Positions 49,043 to 58,900 of a stretch of 64,000 nucleotides of DNA are shown one piece after another. The position numbers were made by a program, and so were the translations under genes. The notes beneath the pieces were generated by a model. It had not been told where the DNA came from. It did no database searches and was given only the letters and a program-made list of their open reading frames with translations. The stretch's first letter is position 1, and each line of letters starts with the position of its first letter. This stretch comes from a virus, in IMG/VR virus record IMGVR_UViG_3300025438_000009, positions 23,167-87,166 of that record. The stretch is one strand, 5' to 3'.

Positions 49043-52000
49043 TTGGCTATTGTAGGAGATGCGCACATCATTGTTCGTGCCATCACGGACAAGGTGGAAG
49101 GCGATATTCGTCGAGGCTTTCGCGGTGCCGATAAAATTGGTCGCCAAGCTGGTGAGAGTATGGGGGACGCTTTTGGTCGAGGATTCAGCAAAAAAAGTGG
49201 TAAAAATGTTTTTTCCAGGTTTGCTGACGGAATCGCTGCCGCAATCCCAGAAGCTGAAGAGGCTCGACTAAAGTACGCAGCCCTGACTAGAACGTTTTTA
49301 TCTCTTGGGCCAGCAATCAGCGTTTTAATTGGTGGAGTATCAAGCCTTGTTGGTGGACTTGGGGCTTTGGTTGGTTCGGCGGGTGGTGCTGCTGCTTCTA
49401 TGGCTTCACTAGGAAGCATTTTTGTTGGTGTGCGAGTAGGGTTTGCTTCCGCAAAGCTTGCCCTTAGCGGTGTGTCTGACGCCCTAAAAGCTCTCAACAA
49501 TGCTGCTGGTGGTGGAGCGGTAGCAGACAACACTGAGCAGATAGAAGAGGCTCAACGGCGCTTAGCGATGGTTATTGAGGATAACAGGGAGCGTCTTACT
49601 GAAGCCAACCAGCGGGTCGAAGAGTCTCAAATTGCCTACAATGAAGCACTTGCAGAGGGTCAAGAGGAGCTCCAAAAAATAGGTTTTGAGTCTGAAGATG
49701 CTGCCCTTGCTGAGGAACGCGCAGCAATTGAATTAGAGCGTGCCAGAGAAACTTTGGCTAGGACACAAGACCTCCCGCCCAACTCTCGGGTGAGACGTGA
49801 AAGTGCCTTAGCATTTAAAGAAGCCGAACTCAATTATCGACAAGCCAAGGACCGAGCCTCAGACCTGAATGCTGAGCAGGATAGATTGGCTCAGACAGGT
49901 GTGGCGGGCACTGATGTTGTTATCAGGGCCACCGAAAGACTGGCGGACGCCGAGGTAAATAAAGCCAAAGTAGTTAGAGATGGGATACGGGCGCAAGAGG
50001 ATGCCGAACGGGCGCTTCGGGATGCTATGGAGACCGCCAAAGGTGGTGGTGGTGGCAAGGACCCCTTTGCCAACCTCAACAAGTTCCAGAAAGATTTTGT
50101 TTTATTCCTAAACAGCCTAAAACCTCTGTATGACGAGCTTAAACTTGCTGCTTCTGAAGCGTTCCTGCCCCCACTCCAAGAAGCAATCACCCTCCTCGCA
50201 GAGAAGGCCTTCCCCACTTTGAGGGACGGTATTGGTGTTGTTGCGGGGGCTATGGGTCAGGCTGCTATTTCTATTGCTCTTGCTGTTACATCGGCGAGTA
50301 ACCTAAACAAAACTGCGTACATTTTTAATGCTTCAGCAGCGATTATCCGTTCTTTTGGTCGGACCCTTGGAAATGTTTGGGGGATAGCACTTTCTCTTAT
50401 ATCAGCTGCTAGCCCACTGGCTGTTCGGTTCCTCAACTTTGTGGAGGAGCGCACAGGCGTTTTTGAGTCTTTCTTGAATGTAAAACAAGCTACTGGAGAA
50501 CTTGATGCGTTCTTCTCTCGTGCGGGAGACATCGCTGCGGGCTGGGGGCGCATTATTGGGAATATTTTTGGGGGAATTGGTCAGCTTATCCAAGCTAACT
50601 TTGCCCCTGGTTCTGGTGGGGACTATTTAGTTCAGTGGTTAATTGGTGCGACAGATAAGTTTAGGAATCTGGACGACACGGCAGGCGGGCAAAACAAACT
50701 TTCAGATTATTTCTTGGATGCTTCAGTGAACACCCAGAAAATATTTTCTTCGATTGGTGCTCTTCTGACAGAGCTGATTAAACTTGGCGATAACGAAGCT
50801 ATTGGCGAAACTTTTGACATTCTTGCTGAGGGTGCCCCTGCGGTCGGACAAATCCTTGAAAAGCTTATTGAGGCTGGTCCCGCTATGGCGGAGCTGGTGG
50901 TGGGGCTTAATGAATTTGCAGCTAAACTTACGGACTCCTTGTCCGCCATAATTTTCTTTGAGACTCTTAATGCTGCTTTAAAAGTCATAAATGCTCTTAT
51001 GGCTAATGAGTTTATTGCAAATATTGTTATAGCCTTGAGCCAAGTGGCAGCCTTTGCTCTTGCCTTGGGCACAATCCAAAAGACGGCCAAGTTTGTATTC
51101 TTTGCTGTGTCTGGGTCTGTTGGTTTTTTCAGTGGCGCTATCGGCACAGCAATATCTAAAGTACAAACTCTAGGGTTGGCACTTGGAACTCAAACAACTG
51201 CTAAAGCTATAGCGGCTAGGGCTGCCCTTGGGGGGATGGTTAGTGCGGGGGCTAAGGCAGTTGGACTTATTGCTGTGTTCTCTGGTGTTGCTAGTGCTAT
51301 GTCCGCGATGAACAGAGAAGCTGAGATTTCTGATATTGCCTTTAATAATTTTAATGACTCTATCCGTGGAATCACCGAAACTGACTTTGACTCTATATGG
51401 CAAAATACTGCAATAGACAATTTTGGTAGGTCCATAAGCACAACCTCCGATGATTTAGCTGGTATTACTGGTAAATGGTACGATTGGAATAACGGGACTG
51501 CGGCAGCACTTAACACTATAACTTTGGGGCTGGTTCCAGCAGTTCGAGATGCAGCCAAGGTTGGGCAAGTTGCGGACGACACTCTCTTCTCTTTCGGTGA
51601 AACTCTTGCCGGAGTTGCTACGGTCAACCTTGGGCAAGCTCAAGATGCTTTTAAAGACTTAGCATCCAACACTGATGGAAGCAATGAACAACTTCTTAAA
51701 ATCCTTAATACAATGCCTCAGTATAAGGAAGAGTTAAGAACTCTTTCAGAGGAAAATGGTTTTGCCACGGATGATATGTCTCTCCTTGGTTTAAGTATGG
51801 GGGACACCACAGCCTCGGGGAAAATTCTTGCAGACCAATTCAACAACACTTCCGCTGCAACACTGGATACTTCTGGAAAAATTCAAGATTTGGCGAATAC
51901 CATTCGAGGTTTTACAAGTGATGCTATTAGTGGTGAAAGAGCAGCTATCCGCTTTGAAGAGCAGATGGACGCCCTCACCGAAGCAACACAAGAACAAAAA

Positions 52001-52876
52001 GACGAAGGTTTTGACAAGACCACCGAGGCGGGTCAAAGAAATTTAACTGCCTTCTTGGATGCAGCTGAAGCTATGAACGATATGACTGTTGCTAACTACG
52101 AGAATGGTGGAAGTCAAGAAGACTTGAGGAGAGAGTACGAGGAAAATAGAACTGAGCTTATTAAACAAGCAGAGGCCTATGGCAAGACCGAAGAGGAAGC
52201 TGAAGAGTATGTTAACACTCTTTTAATGACACCTGAAGAATTAGAATCTTCTATTGAACTAAGTGGTGCACCTGAGAGTAAAGAAGGTATCGAGGGGGTG
52301 CAGGGTGCAGCATCAGAGTACGCAGGAGAAGATAATCGAAAGCGCAGGTATGCCCCCATCCTGAGTGCTACAAAAGACACTGCTGGTCTTAGCTGGTGGG
52401 AGACCTTAAGAAACCAGTTCAACCAAAACTACAACGTCAGATACAACGCCTATGGCACTATTACCCAGGGCGCAAATGGAATGCTACAGTCCTATGCAAA
52501 TGGTGGCTTCGCGTCAGGTATCTACCGAGGACGCGCTGGCAACCTGTACAAGTTTGCTGAACCGGAGACACGCTGGGAAGCATTCATTTCAGGTAAACCT
52601 GGGATGCGTGACCGTAACGTAAAAATTTGGGAAGAAGTCGGTAAACGTCTTGGTGTGAACATGATGCCCAACGCTGTCGGTAACATGTACTCTCAGGTTG
52701 CTAGCTCAATGGCGAGTGGACCCACGTCAACTGCTTCTGATGAGAGCTCACCAAGTCAGAACTATAATAATATTGTAATTACAGTTAATCCTTCAGAGAA
52801 GCTAGACAAATCAACACTTTCAACGACAATTTCTAAAGAGATATCATTTCAAATGCGTAGAGGCTCGGTGGCATAA
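49043..52876 (+). CDS. Tape measure protein 2 (paralogue)
   Basis: A 1277-residue protein starting at TTG 49043 (CGAGGAGCACTAGG precedes it). It aligns end to end with the gene upstream: IIV-TDK near the start, PEAE, LVGGLGALVGSAG, QDLPPNSR, AEGAPAVG, NLGQAQ, YANGG, FAEPETRWEA, GKRLG. Divergence is spread along its length and highest near 1000-1180. The weak TTG start suggests lower expression. Two intact tape measures in a row are unusual; they may co-assemble or be alternatives. Confidence 0.88.
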   Translation: MAIVGDAHIIVRAITDKVEGDIRRGFRGADKIGRQAGESMGDAFGRGFSKKSGKNVFSRFADGIAAAIPEAEEARLKYAALTRTFLSLGPAISVLIGGVSSLVGGLGALVGSAGGAAASMASLGSIFVGVRVGFASAKLALSGVSDALKALNNAAGGGAVADNTEQIEEAQRRLAMVIEDNRERLTEANQRVEESQIAYNEALAEGQEELQKIGFESEDAALAEERAAIELERARETLARTQDLPPNSRVRRESALAFKEAELNYRQAKDRASDLNAEQDRLAQTGVAGTDVVIRATERLADAEVNKAKVVRDGIRAQEDAERALRDAMETAKGGGGGKDPFANLNKFQKDFVLFLNSLKPLYDELKLAASEAFLPPLQEAITLLAEKAFPTLRDGIGVVAGAMGQAAISIALAVTSASNLNKTAYIFNASAAIIRSFGRTLGNVWGIALSLISAASPLAVRFLNFVEERTGVFESFLNVKQATGELDAFFSRAGDIAAGWGRIIGNIFGGIGQLIQANFAPGSGGDYLVQWLIGATDKFRNLDDTAGGQNKLSDYFLDASVNTQKIFSSIGALLTELIKLGDNEAIGETFDILAEGAPAVGQILEKLIEAGPAMAELVVGLNEFAAKLTDSLSAIIFFETLNAALKVINALMANEFIANIVIALSQVAAFALALGTIQKTAKFVFFAVSGSVGFFSGAIGTAISKVQTLGLALGTQTTAKAIAARAALGGMVSAGAKAVGLIAVFSGVASAMSAMNREAEISDIAFNNFNDSIRGITETDFDSIWQNTAIDNFGRSISTTSDDLAGITGKWYDWNNGTAAALNTITLGLVPAVRDAAKVGQVADDTLFSFGETLAGVATVNLGQAQDAFKDLASNTDGSNEQLLKILNTMPQYKEELRTLSEENGFATDDMSLLGLSMGDTTASGKILADQFNNTSAATLDTSGKIQDLANTIRGFTSDAISGERAAIRFEEQMDALTEATQEQKDEGFDKTTEAGQRNLTAFLDAAEAMNDMTVANYENGGSQEDLRREYEENRTELIKQAEAYGKTEEEAEEYVNTLLMTPEELESSIELSGAPESKEGIEGVQGAASEYAGEDNRKRRYAPILSATKDTAGLSWWETLRNQFNQNYNVRYNAYGTITQGANGMLQSYANGGFASGIYRGRAGNLYKFAEPETRWEAFISGKPGMRDRNVKIWEEVGKRLGVNMMPNAVGNMYSQVASSMASGPTSTASDESSPSQNYNNIVITVNPSEKLDKSTLSTTISKEISFQMRRGSVA

Positions 52877-55800
52877 TGGCACGTCTGAATCTTCTCCCCA
52901 ACCCCTCTTTCCGGTCGGGTACAGAGGGCTGGGTCGGTATCAACGGTGCCTCTATAAGCATTAGCTCTGTTGACGGATTTTACGGTGAGACGTCTTTAGA
53001 AGTTACTAAGTCGAACATTGGTGGTTCGGGGGTCCAGACAGCAAACTTTATTGCTATTCCTTCCGCCAATGTGGGTCTTCCTTATGCTGGCTCTGCGTAT
53101 GTGCAAGTTGCTCTTATTGAGGATGAGACCGCAAGCATCCTGCTTAAGCTTTCGTGGTACTCCTCGGTCGGTGACCTTTTGTCTGAGAGCTCTTCTGAGA
53201 TTCTTCAGCTTCCAGCTAACTCGGGGTGGCAGAGAGTTTCTGTAGTTGGTAATGCTCCTGCGGGTGCTTTTCTACTTAAGTTTTCTATTACTCAGCTTGT
53301 TCCTGGGACTTCGGGCAAAAAGTTTAAGACTGACGCAGTACTGCTTGAGCAGTCCTCCTTTGTTGGTGGGTATTTGGACAACATCACGCAGGATGAAGAA
53401 ACAACTACGGTTGACAGGTCTCTTACTCCTAAACAACTTCCGACCATCGGTGGTATGCAACTTAATGCTGATATCACTATTGGCGACTTGGTTCTTAATA
53501 CCATTGACGAAAACGAAGTTGTGTGGGTGTGTACGGATATTGAAGGATGGTGGGGGCACTCCGATACCGCTATCCCCGATATTGAACGTGGAATAGAGGA
53601 CGGTTCTTACGACGTTGAGGGGCGCTACAGAGCTCGGCAGATGACCCTTCGCGGTGTGTTCATTCCCAAGGACCTGACCCAGATTACCTATGCCCGTGAC
53701 CGTCTCATCTCGGCAACAAACTTGGTTCGCGAGGGCGCGTGGCTTCGAACAAATGAGGAGCCTACCAGGGCATCGTATGTTCGCCTTAGCGGTCGCCCAC
53801 AAATTCAAACTGTTAATGCTAGGGGTCGCACAGAGTTTTCTATTGGTCTTAAAGCGGCTGACCCGATTCGCTATAAATGGAATGACTCTTCCATTGATGG
53901 CTTTGAGACAGTAGTTATTCCTAGGACAACCAATCCTACGAGTGGAACAGATGTTTTCGTCATTGTTTCTCGGTCTGCAACTCTTTCTAGTTGTACCCTG
54001 ACAACTAGCACTAGCCACGGGTACTCGGTGGGGCAAAGTGTTACTGTTTCAGATGTTGGTGTCAGGTATAACGGAACATTTAAAATTACAGCAATTACGG
54101 GCACCACTTTTACATACACTTTTGCTGGGTTAGAAGAGTCTCAGACGGGCGCTTCGGGTACAGTTGTTAACCGTAGTCAGATTACGGTATTCAACGAAGG
54201 AACTGCCGATGTTACGGGAATTTTTACACTTATTGGTCCTATTGGTGCGGGCTCCACCATTACTAATGCAACAAATGGTGAGGTTCTCCGAATTGTCCAA
54301 CCCCTTCGTGGCACAGGTCCCATTGCTCGGATAAGTAACTCTGAGCTTTTCAACAACATCGCAACATTGCAAACTTTTAGTGCGCATGAGCTCGTAGTTG
54401 GAGACATTATTGAGGTCTTCGGGCTTGGTGAGCCTTATGACATTGTTGAAACAGTTGTTGAGTCTGTCACGACAAGTTCTCCATACACATTTAGTTACAA
54501 TGTTGTTAATCCAGACGTGCCTAGGAGCTCAGAGGACGGTGGTGTCAGCCTGAAGAACAGTGACGTGATGACTATCGACACCTATGACCGAAGTGTTTCC
54601 TATAATGGCAATCTTGTGGGGCAACGAGCTCGCGTCGACACTCTTGTTTATTGGGTGAAGCTATCTGCTGGCGAGAACCTTATTAAATTTGAGGACAGCA
54701 TTGACCCGTTTGACATTATTTTTAAAGACTTTGATGATATTAACGGTATTGCACAACTGACTACCCGAGAAGCTCACTTCCTTGTTCCAGGACAAGAAAT
54801 TAACGTATCTCTTGCTGAAGAAGCTTCGCTGATTAGGAAACAGCTTTTTGACAATGTTGTGACAATGACAACCACAGAGCCACACGGATTCTCTGTTGGA
54901 GACAGTATTGATGTGGTCTCTAAAGAGGTTTCTACGATTGTCAATAAAGAACTAGAAAACAACTTGGCAATTCTTACAACCGAAGAAGAGAACGGAATTA
55001 ACCCAGGGGACACCGTTGAGGTTGAGCTGGTTCAGAGTTCAGTTATTCTGAGCAAGTCTTCACTTGCCAATGTTGTTACTGTTCAGACTGAGAGGGCGCA
55101 TGGGGCTTCGGTTGGGGATGAAGTTGTTGTTGCGCTACCCACAAATTCTTCTATTGCTAGTAAGTCTCTACAGTCAAATATTGCCACGATTGGTACTGCA
55201 TCTGCCCACAACTTTTCTGTGTCGGATTCGATAACGGTTGGACTTCCAACAACTGCAACAATTGTAAATAAGTTTATTGCCGATACAAACGTTGTTGCAA
55301 CAACAAGTAGCTCTCACGGTTTTTCTATTAATGACCGCATAACTATTACTTTCCCGTTACTAGCCACTGTCGCTGGAGTGTCCTACGCAGGGGGCTCAAC
55401 AAGCCGAGTGACCTTGACTACTTCTTCGGCTCATGGTTTTGACGTTGGAGATGTTATTAATGTCAATGTTGATGTGTCTTCTACCGCAACAGTAACAAAC
55501 CGTACTGCTACTTCTGGGGCTCCTGGAACATGTACACTGACTACTGCGGGAATTCACAACTTTTCGGTAGGAGAAGAGATTACTGTCTCGGGGGTTGGCT
55601 CTAGGTATAACGGAACACATGTTATTACTGCAGTGAATCCTGGCACCCGAACTATCACGTACCAGTTTGGAACAACGGCTGAAGGTTCCGCAACTTCGAC
55701 AGGAAGCATCACCAACAACACCATCGGGTCGGGGTATAATGGTAGAAAAGTTGTAGAGTCTGTGACATCTACAGCATTGACGTATTACTATTATGGACAG

Positions 55801-55935
55801 ACAGGAAACGTTGTGAGTTCTATTGTTGGTGGTTCACCTTCACTCACAAACGTTACCAACTCTGAGATTGATGGAAACATCACAATAGACTCTGTTCCTA
55901 GCGCCACTCAGTTCACTTACGCTAAGGTGGCATAG
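52876..55935 (+). CDS. Distal tail protein with carbohydrate-binding head and beta-repeat tail
   Basis: A 1019-residue protein. Residues 1-165 form a CBM_4_9-like jelly roll (NLLPNPSFRSGTEGW ... GWQRVSVVGNAP). Residues about 185-340 resemble the siphophage distal tail subunit (DGSYDVEGRYRARQMTLRGVF, RFSIGLKAADPIRY-like end). From 355 on there are about ten repeats of the type T-x4-HGF-x-VGD-x-I-x-V. The ATG overlaps the tape measure stop. It likely forms the tip ring and contacts host glycans. Confidence 0.8.
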   Translation: MARLNLLPNPSFRSGTEGWVGINGASISISSVDGFYGETSLEVTKSNIGGSGVQTANFIAIPSANVGLPYAGSAYVQVALIEDETASILLKLSWYSSVGDLLSESSSEILQLPANSGWQRVSVVGNAPAGAFLLKFSITQLVPGTSGKKFKTDAVLLEQSSFVGGYLDNITQDEETTTVDRSLTPKQLPTIGGMQLNADITIGDLVLNTIDENEVVWVCTDIEGWWGHSDTAIPDIERGIEDGSYDVEGRYRARQMTLRGVFIPKDLTQITYARDRLISATNLVREGAWLRTNEEPTRASYVRLSGRPQIQTVNARGRTEFSIGLKAADPIRYKWNDSSIDGFETVVIPRTTNPTSGTDVFVIVSRSATLSSCTLTTSTSHGYSVGQSVTVSDVGVRYNGTFKITAITGTTFTYTFAGLEESQTGASGTVVNRSQITVFNEGTADVTGIFTLIGPIGAGSTITNATNGEVLRIVQPLRGTGPIARISNSELFNNIATLQTFSAHELVVGDIIEVFGLGEPYDIVETVVESVTTSSPYTFSYNVVNPDVPRSSEDGGVSLKNSDVMTIDTYDRSVSYNGNLVGQRARVDTLVYWVKLSAGENLIKFEDSIDPFDIIFKDFDDINGIAQLTTREAHFLVPGQEINVSLAEEASLIRKQLFDNVVTMTTTEPHGFSVGDSIDVVSKEVSTIVNKELENNLAILTTEEENGINPGDTVEVELVQSSVILSKSSLANVVTVQTERAHGASVGDEVVVALPTNSSIASKSLQSNIATIGTASAHNFSVSDSITVGLPTTATIVNKFIADTNVVATTSSSHGFSINDRITITFPLLATVAGVSYAGGSTSRVTLTTSSAHGFDVGDVINVNVDVSSTATVTNRTATSGAPGTCTLTTAGIHNFSVGEEITVSGVGSRYNGTHVITAVNPGTRTITYQFGTTAEGSATSTGSITNNTIGSGYNGRKVVESVTSTALTYYYYGQTGNVVSSIVGGSPSLTNVTNSEIDGNITIDSVPSATQFTYAKVA

Positions 55936-55937
55936 CC

Positions 55938-58900
55938 GTGGTTACCGTACCCTTCGGTAGTGGAGGTAGTGCTTCTAGCGGTACCTTTACCGGACCGTGG
56001 AATGTAGGTAATTCCTGGGTTGCAACCAATGCTGGCTCTTGGCCTTCGGGCAACAGGGGTGTTGTGGTCATTGATAGTGTTACTGTTAATGGCTCCAGAA
56101 GCACTGGTACCCTCTCTGTTGTAAACTCTGGTGGAGCCCAGGTACGCATCAACTGGAATACTGCTATTCAGCTGCGGTTTACCAGGTACATCGGCAACGG
56201 TGGAAGCATTATCCGTGGTCCAGGTGTTGGTGGTACTGCTAACTGGAACGGTACAGGTGGTCTCCAAGGAAACTATGTTTGGTCCACCGTCCCAGCACAA
56301 CCCAATGCCCCCAATATTTCAGCTAGCCAAAGCGTTGCTGGTCGAGTCAGTATTTCGTGGAGTGCCCCGGGCGATGGTGGCAAGAGCATCTCGGGGTACA
56401 CAGTATTCCTTAACGGCTCTCAGGTTGCCACAACAGGTAGCACTTCTATTACCATTAGTGGACTCACTCCTGGTGCAGGATACTACGCTCAAGTTTCTGC
56501 GTCAAATGCTAACGGAACAAGTGACACCTCCGGCAACTCGGCAACTGTCGTCACTAGTGGGTTCCCCTCCGCTCCCATTAATTTCACTGTCACCCCAAAC
56601 GGTCTTACGGCAGGAAGAATTGACTTAGCTTGGGGTGAGCCAACAAACACTCAGGGGGGAATCACCAGCTACAAAGTTTATCGAGGTGGCACCCTTCTAA
56701 CGACCTTAGACTCCGATTTAAGAGTTTTTGCAAATACGGGGCTGGCAACAGGAACAAGCTTCTCTTACTTTATTCGGGCGACTAATCAGTTTGGTGAGGG
56801 AAATGCGACAGCTACTCTTTCCGCTACTGCTCCTGGTGTGCCTACTGCCCCTCGAACTCTTGTGGCTACCCCTGGGACAAATGACACGGATACAGGAAAA
56901 ATATACCTTACGTGGTTGGTGCCCGCCACCACAGTTACAACTATTACTGGATATGACATATTCAGGGACAATGTCAAAATCACCGCAACAACGGGCACAG
57001 GAACTACTTTTGTTGACACGGGCAGAACTCCTGGGCAAGCACATGCCTACAAAGTGCAAGCCAGAAACGCTTTTGCAGATAGCACTGGTCTAAGAAGTCC
57101 TGACTCAAACCCCAGCACCGCAACGGCTCCTGGGGTGCCCTCTGCACCACTAAACTTTACTGTTGGGGCAGACTCTGTTACTGCAGGATTACTTAACCTT
57201 TCGTGGAACCCACCTACCCAAACCAACGGGTCTATCACAGGGTATGACGTACATCGAGATGGTGCTCTTCTTATAGCGCTTTCTGGACCAGCAACAACGT
57301 ACAGTAATTCTGGACTTGTTGAAGGTCAAGTTTATACATATGAAGTTTTTGCCCGAAACTCTTTTGCTGACACAAGTGGACTGCGTGGCCCAAGCTTTGG
57401 AACAAGCACTGGGGTTGCGCCAGGGCTTCCTACAGTACCCAGAAACTTTGCTGGTGCCTCAGACGCAGTTCTTTCTGGGACAATTAACCTGTCTTGGACC
57501 CCCCCAGAAACTCCTAAAGGAACAATTACTGGGTATCGGATTTACCAGAAGCTCAGCACGGACGCGTCCTACTCGACAACACCTACATACATTACTGTAG
57601 GCGCGGGCACAAACTTTATAGCTTCAGGGCTTGTTGTTGGCACAACGTACAACTTTAAAATTGCAGGAAGAAACGCATTCTCTGATGCTAGAGCTTCCGA
57701 GGGGGCAAACTCTGGCTCTATTACCGTTTTGGCTATAGGTCTTCCCACCGCCCCTGTTCTTGTTTCCGCAATCCCCAGTACAACTGCGTACAGTGTTGTA
57801 ACGCTGTCGTGGAACGTCCCCAGTATTACCGCTGGCGGAATTGTTGACTACTATATATACGTTGACGGAACACTTGTTAAAAGTGTTGTCGGGGAGAGCA
57901 ACACCACTACAGAAGTTACTGGGCTTAATCAGAGACAAACTTACGGCTTTACTGTTAGGGCGCGTAACAACTACTCTATTATCAACGCCACAACAGGCCC
58001 ACCCTCTAATGCAGTTAGTGCAAAGTCTCCTGGGCCACCCAGCCCCCCTCGCACTCTCACGGCAACGCCACCCCCCACCCCTGAGGGTGTTATTGACCTG
58101 AGCTGGACGCCTCCGCTTGATACTGCTGGGACTCTTACTGGCTACGATATTTATTTCTCTTCGGGGACTCTTATTGCTCAGACCTCGGGCGCAGGAACTA
58201 CTTTCGGTGTCACTGGTCTAGCACCCTCAGTTCAGTACTCGTTTTATGTGCGAGCTCGCAACACCATCTCTGAAGTTGTAGGAATTGCTAGTGTTCCCTC
58301 CAATGTTGCCACCACTGTTGCGCTTGGTGAGCCAAGCGAGCCTCGTAATTTTCAGGTAAATGGTAGCGAGCTGGTTGCAGGAAGACTTGTTCTTACGTGG
58401 GACCTGCCCCTTGAGGGCGGAACTCCAACAGGGTACCGAGTGTATTACTCCAACAACACTCTTCTGGGTACCACTGGCTCGCAACAGTTTGTTATTGATG
58501 GGCTAAATTCCAACCTTGACTACTCTTTCTACGTCCGAGCATGGAACAGTATTACAGAAGGCACAGGGATTCCTGGTGGAACTATCTCCGCCATTGTTAC
58601 TGCCAGACCTGGGAGCACCTCTAATCAAGCCCTTAACACAGGGCGTAGCGTATCTAACCAAACCAACACGGTTCTAAGTGGGACGTACCCGATTACGTCC
58701 ATTACTTCAACAACTGTCTCCTATATCAAGTCTGCTCTTGATATCGAATCTTCTAGTGTTTCGGGGGCCTCAGGCTCCGTTGTTAACAACACCAACACCA
58801 CCTTAAGTGGTACTTTTGCTGTGTTGTCCACCCCAGCATCTGACCAGATTAGATATAGCAGGGTTGGACCAAACCTTCCCACCATTGCTGTTCCTAGCGG

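Noticed and set aside
45139-52876. Possibility that the two tape measures are an assembly duplication
   Set aside because: The copies are clearly diverged along their whole length in protein and DNA, so they are two real genes.
53272-54036. 254-codon minus-strand frame inside the distal tail gene
   Set aside because: Opposite a gene with clear domains; no initiation signals and a low-complexity basic product.
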